Shown here one piece after another: positions 56,588 through 64,000 of a DNA stretch of 64,000 nt (position 1 is its first letter; each line of letters opens with the position of its first letter). This DNA is from Streptomyces sp. NBRC 110035 (GTDB lineage Bacteria; Actinomycetota; Actinomycetes; Streptomycetales; Streptomycetaceae): positions 62,001 to 126,000 of the forward strand of contig NZ_BBNN01000017.1 of NCBI RefSeq assembly GCF_000829695.1, written 5' to 3'. Both the position numbers and the translations under genes were made by a program. The notes beneath the pieces were generated by a model. That model searched no databases and had not been told where the DNA came from. It saw only the letters and a list, made by a program, of their open reading frames with translations.

Positions 56588-56896
56588 ATGGCGGGACAGA
56601 AGATCCGCATCCGGCTCAAGGCCTACGACCACGAGGTCATCGACTCCTCGGCGAAGAAGATCGTCGAGACGGTGACGCGTACTGGTGCGTCGGTCGCGGG
56701 CCCGGTGCCGCTGCCCACTGAGAAGAACGTGTACTGCGTCATCAAGTCGCCGCACAAGTACAAGGACTCGCGCGAGCACTTCGAGATGCGCACGCACAAG
56801 CGTCTGATCGACATCCTCGACCCGACCCCCAAGACCGTTGACTCTCTGATGCGACTCGACCTCCCGGCCGGTGTCGACATCGAGATCAAGCTCTGA
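56588..56896 (+). CDS. rpsJ: 30S ribosomal protein S10
   Basis: 102 residues: [20 protein letters not shown], then [19 protein letters not shown]. It is also the NusE transcription factor. First gene of the S10 operon. Confidence 0.98.
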   Translation: MAGQKIRIRLKAYDHEVIDSSAKKIVETVTRTGASVAGPVPLPTEKNVYCVIKSPHKYKDSREHFEMRTHKRLIDILDPTPKTVDSLMRLDLPAGVDIEIKL

Positions 56897-56914
56897 GGCC
56901 GGTGATCTGAAGAG

Positions 56915-57559
56915 ATGACGAAGCAGATCAAGGGCATCCTGGGCGAGAAGCTCGGCATGACGCAGGTGTGGGACGCGAACAACCGCGTCGTCCCCGTCAC
57001 CGTCGTCAAGGCCGGCCCCAATGTCGTCACCCAGGTCCGCACGAACGATGTCGACGGCTACGAGTCCGTCCAGATCGCCTTCGGCGAGATCGACCCGCGC
57101 AAGGTGAACAAGCCCCTCAAGGGTCACTTCGCCAAGGCCGACGTCACCCCCCGCCGCCACCTCGTCGAGATCCGCACGGCCGACGCCGCCGAGTACACGC
57201 TCGGTCAGGAAGTCACCGCCGAGGTCTTCGAGGCCGGCATCAAGGTCGACGTGACCGGCAAGAGCAAGGGCAAGGGCTTCGCCGGTGTCATGAAGCGTCA
57301 CAACTTCAAGGGCCTCGGCGCCGGACACGGCACCCAGCGCAAGCACCGCTCTCCCGGCTCCATCGGTGGCTGCGCCACCCCGGGCCGCGTGTTCAAGGGC
57401 CTCCGCATGGCCGGCCGCATGGGCAACGAGCGGGTCACCACCCAGAACCTGACCGTCCACGCCGTTGACGCGGAGAAGGGTCTGCTGCTCATCAAGGGCG
57501 CGGTTCCCGGTCCGAACGGCGGCCTCGTCCTGGTCCGCACCGCGGCCAAGGGGGCCTGA
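56915..57559 (+). CDS. rplC: 50S ribosomal protein L3
   Basis: 214 residues: [14 protein letters not shown], and [20 protein letters not shown] with the peptidyl-transferase-reaching loop. 18 bp after rpsJ. Confidence 0.98.
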   Translation: MTKQIKGILGEKLGMTQVWDANNRVVPVTVVKAGPNVVTQVRTNDVDGYESVQIAFGEIDPRKVNKPLKGHFAKADVTPRRHLVEIRTADAAEYTLGQEVTAEVFEAGIKVDVTGKSKGKGFAGVMKRHNFKGLGAGHGTQRKHRSPGSIGGCATPGRVFKGLRMAGRMGNERVTTQNLTVHAVDAEKGLLLIKGAVPGPNGGLVLVRTAAKGA

Positions 57560-57567
57560 GGTAACCG

Positions 57568-58227
57568 ATGAGCACTGTTGACATCCTTTCGCCTGCCGGC
57601 GAGAAGACCGGAAGCGTCGAGCTCCCCGCGGAGATCTTCGGCGTGGAGAAGATCAGCATCCCGCTGATCCACCAGGTCGTCGTCGCGCAGAACGCCGCTG
57701 CCCGCCAGGGCACGCACAAGACCAAGCGTCGCGGTGAGGTCCGTGGTGGCGGCAAGAAGCCGTACCGCCAGAAGGGCACCGGCCGTGCCCGCCAGGGCTC
57801 GACCCGTGCGCCGCAGTTCGCCGGCGGTGGCGTCGTCCACGGCCCGCAGCCGCGCGACTACTCGCAGCGGACCCCGAAGAAGATGAAGGCCGCGGCCCTG
57901 CGCCACGCCCTCACCGACCGGGCCCGCCACGACCGCATTCACGTCGTCACCGGCGTGATCGAGGGCGAGAACCCCTCCACGAAGGCCGCTCGGACGCTGT
58001 TCGGCAAGATCTCGGAGCGCAAGAACCTGCTCCTGGTCGTCGACCGCGCCGACGAGGCCGCGTGGCTCTCCGCCCGCAACCTGCCCCAGGTCCACATCCT
58101 GGAGCCGGGCCAGCTGAACACGTACGACGTTCTCGTCTCGGACGACGTGGTCTTCACCAAGGCCGCTTTCGAGTCCTTCGTCGCCGGCCCGAACAAGGCC
58201 AACGACAACGAAGGGAGCGAGGTCTGA
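57568..58227 (+). CDS. rplD: 50S ribosomal protein L4
   Basis: 219 residues. It contains the tunnel loop [15 protein letters not shown]. In E. coli L4 represses the S10 operon through its leader. The stop overlaps the rplW start (TGATG). Confidence 0.98.
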   Translation: MSTVDILSPAGEKTGSVELPAEIFGVEKISIPLIHQVVVAQNAAARQGTHKTKRRGEVRGGGKKPYRQKGTGRARQGSTRAPQFAGGGVVHGPQPRDYSQRTPKKMKAAALRHALTDRARHDRIHVVTGVIEGENPSTKAARTLFGKISERKNLLLVVDRADEAAWLSARNLPQVHILEPGQLNTYDVLVSDDVVFTKAAFESFVAGPNKANDNEGSEV

Positions 58228-58646
58228 TGGCAGTCCGTCACCCCTCCATCGCCTCCAAGGCGGCGAAGAAGGCCAAGGCCGCACGCGTCGCCAAGGCGCG
58301 CCGCCACGCCACCGAGGGCAAGAACACCGTCGTCACCCCGGCGAGCAAGGCGTACACGGACCCCCGTGACGTCCTGGTCAAGCCGGTCGTGTCGGAGAAG
58401 AGCTACGCGCTCATCGACGAGAACAAGTACACGTTCATCGTCGCTCCGGGCTCCAACAAGACGGAGATCAAGGAGGCCGTGCAGGCGGTCTTCTCGGTCA
58501 AGGTCACCGGGGTCAACACGATCAACCGCCAGGGCAAGCGCAAGCGCACCCGCACCGGCTTCGGCCAGCGCGCGGGCACCAAGCGCGCGATCGTGACCCT
58601 TGCCGAGGGCGACCGTATCGACATCTTCGGCGGTCCGACCTCCTGA
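58227..58646 (+). CDS. rplW: 50S ribosomal protein L23 with basic N-terminal extension
   Basis: 139 residues from ATG 58227. The first ~45 residues ([21 protein letters not shown]) are extra compared with the ~95-residue core, which starts at [19 protein letters not shown]23 lies at the tunnel exit, where SRP and trigger factor dock. Confidence 0.95.
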   Translation: MAVRHPSIASKAAKKAKAARVAKARRHATEGKNTVVTPASKAYTDPRDVLVKPVVSEKSYALIDENKYTFIVAPGSNKTEIKEAVQAVFSVKVTGVNTINRQGKRKRTRTGFGQRAGTKRAIVTLAEGDRIDIFGGPTS

Positions 58647-58686
58647 CGGAGGTCCGGATCGTCCGGAATCGGACGAGGACTGAGAA

Positions 58687-59523
58687 ATGGGAATCCGCAA
58701 GTACAAGCCGACTACGCCGGGCCGTCGTGGCTCCAGCGTCGCCGACTTCGTCGAGGTCACGCGGTCCACGCCGGAGAAGTCGCTGGTCCGTCCCCTGCAC
58801 AGCAAGGGCGGCCGTAACAACTCAGGTCGTGTGACCGTTCGCCACCAGGGTGGCGGACACAAGCGCGCCTACCGCGTGATCGACTTCCGTCGTCACGACA
58901 AGGACGGCGTGCCGGCGAAGGTCGCGCACATCGAGTACGACCCCAACCGCACCGCGCGCATCGCGCTGCTGCACTACGCGGACGGTGAGAAGCGCTACAT
59001 CCTCGCCCCGCGCAACCTGCAGCAGGGCGACCGCGTGGAGAACGGTCCCGGGGCCGACATCAAGCCGGGCAACAACCTCGCCCTGCGCAACATCCCGGTC
59101 GGTACCACGCTGCACGCCATCGAGCTGCGTCCCGGTGGCGGCGCCAAGTTCGCCCGCTCCGCCGGCGCCTCGGTGCAGCTGCTCGCGAAGGAGGGCACCA
59201 TGGCCCACCTCCGCATGCCCTCCGGTGAGATCCGCCTGGTCGACGTCCGCTGCCGCGCCACCGTCGGCGAGGTCGGCAACGCCGAGCAGAGCAACATCAA
59301 CTGGGGCAAGGCCGGGCGCAAGCGCTGGCTGGGCGTCCGCCCGACCGTGCGTGGTGTGGTCATGAACCCGGTTGACCACCCGCACGGTGGTGGTGAGGGC
59401 CGTACCTCCGGTGGTCGCCACCCGGTGTCCCCGTGGGGTCAGAAGGAAGGCCGTACTCGTTCGCCCAAGAAGGCGTCGAACAAGTACATCGTCCGCCGCC
59501 GCAAGACGAACAAGAAGCGCTAG
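58687..59523 (+). CDS. rplB: 50S ribosomal protein L2
   Basis: 278 residues. [19 protein letters not shown] and [18 protein letters not shown] are the L2 signatures, with the functionally important His near the end. Needed for subunit association and peptidyl transfer. Confidence 0.98.
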   Translation: MGIRKYKPTTPGRRGSSVADFVEVTRSTPEKSLVRPLHSKGGRNNSGRVTVRHQGGGHKRAYRVIDFRRHDKDGVPAKVAHIEYDPNRTARIALLHYADGEKRYILAPRNLQQGDRVENGPGADIKPGNNLALRNIPVGTTLHAIELRPGGGAKFARSAGASVQLLAKEGTMAHLRMPSGEIRLVDVRCRATVGEVGNAEQSNINWGKAGRKRWLGVRPTVRGVVMNPVDHPHGGGEGRTSGGRHPVSPWGQKEGRTRSPKKASNKYIVRRRKTNKKR

Positions 59524-59535
59524 GAGCGGGTTTAG

Positions 59536-59817
59536 ATGCCGCGGAGTCTCAAGAAGGGGCCCTTCGTCGACGACCACCTGATCAAGAAGGTGGACGTCCA
59601 GAACGAAGCTGGCACCAAGAACGTCATCAAGACCTGGTCCCGTCGCTCGATGATCGTCCCGGCCATGCTCGGCCACACGATCGCGGTGCACAACGGCAAG
59701 ACCCACATTCCGGTGTTCGTCACCGAGTCGATGGTCGGCCACAAGCTCGGCGAGTTCTCGCCGACGCGCACCTTCCGGGGTCACGTCAAGGACGACCGGA
59801 AGTCGAAGCGCCGCTAA
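59536..59817 (+). CDS. rpsS: 30S ribosomal protein S19
   Basis: 93 residues: [17 protein letters not shown], then [16 protein letters not shown]. 12 bp after rplB. Confidence 0.98.
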   Translation: MPRSLKKGPFVDDHLIKKVDVQNEAGTKNVIKTWSRRSMIVPAMLGHTIAVHNGKTHIPVFVTESMVGHKLGEFSPTRTFRGHVKDDRKSKRR

Positions 59818-59859
59818 AGGCGGGGTGGAATGACCATGACAGACACTGGAAGGACAACC

Positions 59860-60207
59860 ATGGAAGCCAGGGCCCAGGCGCGGTACATCCGCGTCACGCC
59901 CATGAAGGCCCGCCGCGTGGTGGACCTCATCCGTGGCATGGACGCCACGGAGGCTCAGGCGGTCCTGCGTTTCGCCCCGCAGGCCGCGAGCGTGCCGGTC
60001 GGCAAGGTGCTGGACAGCGCCATTGCCAACGCCGCGCACAACTACGACCACACCGACGCCGACAGCCTCTTCATCTCCGAGGCGTACGTCGACGAGGGTC
60101 CGACCCTGAAGCGGTTCCGGCCGCGCGCCCAGGGCCGCGCCTACCGGATCCGCAAGCGGACCAGCCACATCACCGTGGTCGTCAGCAGCAAGGAAGGAAC
60201 CCGGTAA
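59860..60207 (+). CDS. rplV: 50S ribosomal protein L22
   Basis: 115 residues from ATG 59860 after GGAAGGAC. In-frame ATGs at 59830 and 59836 would add ten or eight residues and lack a better site. The core has the tunnel-lining hairpin near [18 protein letters not shown]. Stop overlaps rpsC (TAATG). Confidence 0.95.
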   Translation: MEARAQARYIRVTPMKARRVVDLIRGMDATEAQAVLRFAPQAASVPVGKVLDSAIANAAHNYDHTDADSLFISEAYVDEGPTLKRFRPRAQGRAYRIRKRTSHITVVVSSKEGTR

Positions 60208-61037
60208 TGGGCCAGAAGGTAAACCCGCATGGGTTCCGGCTCGGCATCACCACCGACTTCAAGTCGCGCTGGTACGCCGACAAGCTGTACAAGGACTACG
60301 TCAAGGAAGACGTCGCCATCCGTCGGATGATGACGTCCGGCATGGAGCGCGCCGGCATCTCGAAGGTGGAGATCGAGCGCACCCGTGACCGTGTGCGGGT
60401 GGACATCCACACCGCGCGTCCGGGCATCGTCATCGGCCGCCGTGGCGCCGAGGCCGACCGCATCCGCGGCGACCTCGAGAAGCTCACGGGCAAGCAGGTC
60501 CAGCTGAACATCCTCGAGGTCAAGAACCCCGAGACGGACGCTCAGCTCGTGGCCCAGGCCGTCGCCGAGCAGCTCTCCTCCCGCGTCTCCTTCCGCCGTG
60601 CCATGCGCAAGAGCATGCAGTCGGCGATGAAGGCGGGCGCCAAGGGCATCAAGATCCAGTGCGGTGGCCGTCTCGGCGGCGCCGAGATGTCCCGCTCGGA
60701 GTTCTACCGCGAGGGCCGTGTGCCCCTGCACACGCTCCGCGCGAACGTGGACTACGGCTTCTTCGAGGCCAAGACGACCTTCGGCCGCATCGGCGTGAAG
60801 GTCTGGATCTACAAGGGCGACGTCAAGAACATCGCCGAGGTCCGCGCCGAGAACGCCGCCGCCCGCGCCGGCAACCGTCCGGCCCGTGGCGGTGCCGACC
60901 GCCCGGCCGGCCGTGGTGGCCGTGGTGGCGAGCGTGGCGGGCGCGGTCGCAAGCCGCAGCAGGCTCCGGCTGCCGAGGCCCCCAAGGCCGAGGCTCCCGC
61001 CGCCGCTCCGGCTGAGAGCACCGGAACGGAGGCCTGA
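60207..61037 (+). CDS. rpsC: 30S ribosomal protein S3
   Basis: 276 residues from ATG 60207. KH domain near [21 protein letters not shown]-terminal S3 domain near [12 protein letters not shown]. The last ~55 residues are an Arg/Gly then Ala/Pro/Glu-rich tail not in the core family. It acts in mRNA entry and helicase activity. Confidence 0.97.
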   Translation: MGQKVNPHGFRLGITTDFKSRWYADKLYKDYVKEDVAIRRMMTSGMERAGISKVEIERTRDRVRVDIHTARPGIVIGRRGAEADRIRGDLEKLTGKQVQLNILEVKNPETDAQLVAQAVAEQLSSRVSFRRAMRKSMQSAMKAGAKGIKIQCGGRLGGAEMSRSEFYREGRVPLHTLRANVDYGFFEAKTTFGRIGVKVWIYKGDVKNIAEVRAENAAARAGNRPARGGADRPAGRGGRGGERGGRGRKPQQAPAAEAPKAEAPAAAPAESTGTEA

Positions 61038-61042
61038 CCGAC

Positions 61043-61462
61043 ATGCTGATCCCCCGTAGGGTCAAGCACCGCAAGCAGCACCACCCGAAGCGCCGTGGTC
61101 AGGCCAAGGGCGGTACGACGGTCGCGTTCGGCGAGTACGGCATCCAGGCCCTCACGCCGGCGTACGTGACCAACCGCCAGATCGAGGCGGCCCGTATCGC
61201 GATGACCCGCCACATCAAGCGTGGCGGCAAGGTCTGGATCAACATCTACCCGGACCGCCCGCTGACGAAGAAGCCTGCCGAGACCCGCATGGGTTCCGGT
61301 AAGGGTTCTCCGGAGTGGTGGATCGCGAACGTGCACCCGGGCCGGGTCATGTTCGAGCTGTCCTACCCCAACGAGAAGATCGCCCGTGAGGCGCTGACTC
61401 GCGCGGCCCACAAGCTGCCGATGAAGTGCCGGATCGTCAAGCGCGAGGCAGGTGAAGCGTGA
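61043..61462 (+). CDS. rplP: 50S ribosomal protein L16
   Basis: 139 residues: [18 protein letters not shown], then [16 protein letters not shown]. Stop overlaps rpmC. Confidence 0.98.
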   Translation: MLIPRRVKHRKQHHPKRRGQAKGGTTVAFGEYGIQALTPAYVTNRQIEAARIAMTRHIKRGGKVWINIYPDRPLTKKPAETRMGSGKGSPEWWIANVHPGRVMFELSYPNEKIAREALTRAAHKLPMKCRIVKREAGEA

Positions 61463-61686
61463 TGTCGGCCGGTACCAAGGCGTCCGAGCTGCGCGAACTG
61501 GACAACGAGGAGCTTCTCGCGAAGCTCCGCGAGTCCAAGGAAGAGCTGTTCAACCTCCGCTTCCAGGCGGCGACCGGACAGCTCGAGAACCACGGCCGTC
61601 TCAAGGCGGTCCGCAAGGACATCGCGCGGATCTACACCCTGATGCGCGAGCGTGAGCTGGGCATCGAGACGGTGGAGAGCGCCTGA
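61462..61686 (+). CDS. rpmC: 50S ribosomal protein L29
   Basis: 74 residues from ATG 61462; the GTG just before it is an alternative. Two-helix protein with [20 protein letters not shown] and [18 protein letters not shown]-type overlaps on both sides. Confidence 0.96.
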   Translation: MSAGTKASELRELDNEELLAKLRESKEELFNLRFQAATGQLENHGRLKAVRKDIARIYTLMRERELGIETVESA

Positions 61687-61967
61687 TGAGCGAGAACAAC
61701 GTGACTGAGAACGACCAGCGGGGCTTCCGCAAGACCCGCGAGGGCATCGTCGTCAGCGACAAGATGGACAAGACCGTCGTCGTCGCCGTCGAGGACCGCA
61801 AGAAGCACGCGCTGTACGGCAAGGTCATCCGCAGCACGAGCAAGCTCAAGGCCCACGACGAGCAGAACTCGGCCGGCGTCGGCGACCGCGTCCTCCTGAT
61901 GGAGACCCGGCCGATGTCCGCGACCAAGCACTGGCGCATCGTCGAGGTCCTCGAGAAGGCCAAGTAG
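61686..61967 (+). CDS. rpsQ: 30S ribosomal protein S17
   Basis: 93 residues. OB-fold core [21 protein letters not shown] and [22 protein letters not shown]. Last gene before the hairpin-rich gap; end of the S10 operon in the E. coli order. Confidence 0.97.
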   Translation: MSENNVTENDQRGFRKTREGIVVSDKMDKTVVVAVEDRKKHALYGKVIRSTSKLKAHDEQNSAGVGDRVLLMETRPMSATKHWRIVEVLEKAK

Positions 61968-62098
61968 GTAATTCCCGCAAGGGAATTCCCAAAAGTACGT
62001 TCCTGCGAGGCACCCCTCGCAGGACAGTTCCGCCAGGCTCCGGGGCCCGGTCCAGGTGACCGGCCCCCGGGGAACCGGCAGACAATCAGGAGATAGAC
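61968..62098 (+). promoter_or_regulatory. Hairpin cluster between rpsQ and rplN
   Basis: A 7-bp hairpin with a GCAA tetraloop (61970-61976/61981-61987) and a perfect 10-bp hairpin (62001-62010/62015-62024). An imperfect GC hairpin of the CCGGGG type follows (62039-62074). Candidate terminator, processing or regulatory site at the S10-spc junction. Confidence 0.55.
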
Positions 62099-62467
62099 GT
62101 GATCCAGCAGGAGTCGCGACTGCGCGTCGCCGACAACACGGGGGCGAAGGAAATCCTTTGCATCCGTGTGCTCGGTGGCTCCGGTCGCCGCTACGCGGGC
62201 ATCGGTGACGTCATCGTCGCCACCGTCAAGGACGCGATCCCCGGTGGCAACGTGAAGAAGGGTGACGTCATCAAGGCGGTCATCGTTCGCACCGTCAAGG
62301 AGCGCCGCCGTCCGGACGGCTCGTACATCCGCTTCGACGAGAACGCCGCCGTCATTCTGAAGAACGACGGCGACCCTCGTGGCACCCGTATCTTCGGCCC
62401 GGTCGGCCGAGAGCTGCGCGAGAAGAAGTTCATGAAGATCATCTCCCTCGCGCCGGAGGTGCTGTGA
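62099..62467 (+). CDS. rplN: 50S ribosomal protein L14
   Basis: 122 residues, GTG start: [17 protein letters not shown] and [16 protein letters not shown]. First gene of the spc operon. Confidence 0.98.
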   Translation: MIQQESRLRVADNTGAKEILCIRVLGGSGRRYAGIGDVIVATVKDAIPGGNVKKGDVIKAVIVRTVKERRRPDGSYIRFDENAAVILKNDGDPRGTRIFGPVGRELREKKFMKIISLAPEVL

Positions 62468-62469
62468 GC

Positions 62470-62793
62470 ATGAAGATCAAGAAGGGTGACCTGGTCCAGG
62501 TCGTCACCGGCAAGGACAAGGGCAAGCAGGGCAAGGTCATTGCCGCTTACCCGCGCGAGGACCGCGTCCTGGTCGAGGGCGTCAACCGGGTCAAGAAGCA
62601 CACCAAGGCCGCCCCGACCGCCCGCGGTTCGCAGGCCGGCGGGATCGTGACCACCGAGGCCCCGGTCCACGTGAGCAACGTTCAGCTCGTCGTGGAGAAG
62701 GACGGCCAGAAGGTCGTCACCCGCGTCGGCTACCGCTTCGACGACGAAGGCAACAAGATCCGCGTTGCCAAGCGGACGGGTGAGGACATCTGA
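62470..62793 (+). CDS. rplX: 50S ribosomal protein L24
   Basis: 107 residues from ATG 62470; GTG 62464 overlapping rplN is possible. KOW motif [20 protein letters not shown]. Assembly initiator protein. Overlaps rplE (TGATG). Confidence 0.97.
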   Translation: MKIKKGDLVQVVTGKDKGKQGKVIAAYPREDRVLVEGVNRVKKHTKAAPTARGSQAGGIVTTEAPVHVSNVQLVVEKDGQKVVTRVGYRFDDEGNKIRVAKRTGEDI

Positions 62794-63350
62794 TGACGAC
62801 CACCACCACTCCGCGTCTGAAGACGAAGTACCGCGAGGAGATCGCGGGCAAGCTGCGTGAGCAGTTCTCCTACGAGAACGTCATGCAGGTTCCCGGCCTC
62901 GTCAAGATCGTGGTCAACATGGGTGTGGGCGACGCCGCCCGCGACTCCAAGTTGATGGACGGCGCCGTGCGCGACCTCACCACGATCACCGGTCAGAAGC
63001 CGGCCGTCACCAAGGCCCGCAAGTCCATCGCGCAGTTCAAGCTGCGTGAGGGCCAGCCGATCGGTGCCCACGTCACCCTCCGTGGCGACCGCATGTGGGA
63101 GTTCCTGGACCGCACCCTGTCGCTCGCGCTGCCGCGCATCCGCGACTTCCGTGGTCTGTCCCCCAAGCAGTTCGACGGCCGTGGCAACTACACCTTCGGT
63201 CTCACGGAGCAGGTCATGTTCCACGAGATCGACCAGGACAAGATCGACCGTGTCCGGGGTATGGACATCACCGTGGTCACCACGGCGACCAACGACGAAG
63301 AGGGCCGTGCCCTTCTCCGTCACCTCGGCTTCCCCTTCAAGGAGGCGTGA
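62793..63350 (+). CDS. rplE: 50S ribosomal protein L5
   Basis: 185 residues: [18 protein letters not shown], then [20 protein letters not shown]. Binds 5S rRNA. Confidence 0.98.
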   Translation: MTTTTTPRLKTKYREEIAGKLREQFSYENVMQVPGLVKIVVNMGVGDAARDSKLMDGAVRDLTTITGQKPAVTKARKSIAQFKLREGQPIGAHVTLRGDRMWEFLDRTLSLALPRIRDFRGLSPKQFDGRGNYTFGLTEQVMFHEIDQDKIDRVRGMDITVVTTATNDEEGRALLRHLGFPFKEA

Positions 63351-63355
63351 GCGAG

Positions 63356-63541
63356 ATGGCGAAGAAGGCTCTCATCGCGAAGGCTGCTCGCAAGCCCAAG
63401 TTCGGAGTGCGCGGCTACACCCGTTGCCAGCGCTGCGGTCGTCCGCACTCCGTGTACCGCAAGTTCGGCCTGTGCCGCGTGTGCCTTCGTGAGATGGCTC
63501 ACCGTGGCGAGCTGCCGGGCGTGACCAAGAGTTCCTGGTAG
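63356..63541 (+). CDS. rpsN: 30S ribosomal protein S14, zinc form
   Basis: 61 residues. CQRC and CRVC form a zinc site; the short length is the C+ type. Five bases after rplE. Confidence 0.97.
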   Translation: MAKKALIAKAARKPKFGVRGYTRCQRCGRPHSVYRKFGLCRVCLREMAHRGELPGVTKSSW

Positions 63542-63777
63542 TCCGGTAGTTCCGGACTCCCAGGGCTCTCGGTAAGCAAGGGGAACGGCAGGAGGCCCGC
63601 TCCGCATGGCTTAGGCTTGTGGGGTTGGGCACCTGCCGTGCCCGGACGCACGCGGGCTCGCCCGCTAATGTTTGCTTACTACGCCGTAGGTCCACCGCGC
63701 CGCACCCGTCCCGTCTCGGATCGGGGAGAGGGATGGCGCACCAGGAAACCACGGCGAGAGAGGCCGAAGGCCAATTC
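63542..63777 (+). other. 236-bp gap between rpsN and rpsH
   Basis: No gene. A TAGGCT hexamer (63612-63617) is a weak -10 candidate. Small hairpins occur right after rpsN (63541-63546 with 63552-63557). Possible separate promoter or S8 regulatory region. Confidence 0.35.
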
Positions 63778-64000
63778 ATGACCATGACTGATCCGATCGC
63801 AGACATGCTGACTCGTCTGCGGAACGCGAACTCGGCGTACCACGACTCCGTGACGATGCCGGCATCCAAGATCAAGTCTCACATCGCGGAGATCCTCCAG
63901 CAGGAGGGCTTCATCACGGGCTGGAAGGTCGAGGACGCCGAGGTCGGCAAGAACCTCGTCCTGGAGCTGAAGTTCGGCCCCAACCGTGAGCGCTCCATTG
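63778..64000 (+). CDS. rpsH: 30S ribosomal protein S8, N-terminal part
   Basis: The first 74 codons are in the window: [20 protein letters not shown], then [17 protein letters not shown]. The gene continues past the right edge. In E. coli S8 represses the spc operon. Confidence 0.95.
   Translation, partial: MTMTDPIADMLTRLRNANSAYHDSVTMPASKIKSHIAEILQQEGFITGWKVEDAEVGKNLVLELKFGPNRERSI

Overview
The window is very high-GC actinobacterial DNA with frequent GTG/TTG starts, four-base start/stop overlaps and the conserved chromosome-core gene order of Streptomyces (nuo2 - htpX - yajQ - tRNA-Tyr - rpmG - hadAB - murB - aspC - secE/nusG - rplKA - rplJL - rpoBC - str operon - gdhA - S10/spc operons). 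It is the equivalent of the S. coelicolor SCO4597-SCO4716 stretch, recalled from general knowledge rather than searched.

Left part (0-17 kb): two paralogous membrane sensor histidine kinases on the minus strand, then a ten-gene second complex I operon, nuoABCHIJKLMN. It lacks nuoD, E, F and G, and its NuoC carries a ~360-residue disordered repeat tail. HtpX, a YccF-type protein, an APC permease, a GlsB-like membrane protein and YajQ follow.

Middle (18-33 kb): an intact tRNA-Tyr(GTA), the position where SLP1-type elements integrate in S. coelicolor, is unoccupied here. Next come tRNA-Thr, tRNA-Met, rpmG and a HadA/HadB-like dehydratase pair in the order seen at the mycobacterial hadABC locus. 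A TetR gene is flanked by two copies of one inverted repeat. Then come murB, an adenosine deaminase, an aspartate aminotransferase, tRNA-Trp, secE, nusG, the L11/L1 genes, a lipoprotein, and L10/L7/L12 behind an L10-type leader RNA.

Transcription and translation core (33-46.5 kb): rpoB (TTG start), rpoC, a DUF1707-type membrane protein, rpsL-rpsG-fusA, and tuf behind its own terminator.

Variable segment (46.6-56.1 kb): a heptanucleotide repeat, a nuclease-like gene plus a C-terminal partial copy, the tail of a lost XRE regulator in front of an orphan DUF397 gene, and a minus-strand ECF sigma/anti-sigma/ABC-transporter operon whose two distal membrane genes show frameshifts. Then gdhA, a cupin protein and two decayed genes. 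This is the part that looks gained, lost or eroded; alternatively some frameshifts are sequence errors.

Right end (56-64 kb): the S10 operon (rpsJ to rpsQ) with a long leader and tandem promoter candidates, a hairpin-rich gap, then the start of the spc operon (rplN to a partial rpsH). The most unexpected signal is a 25-nt hairpin element present, with one mismatch, in the leaders of both the str operon (42108-42132) and the S10 operon (56486-56510). It is a candidate shared cis-regulator of ribosomal protein synthesis.
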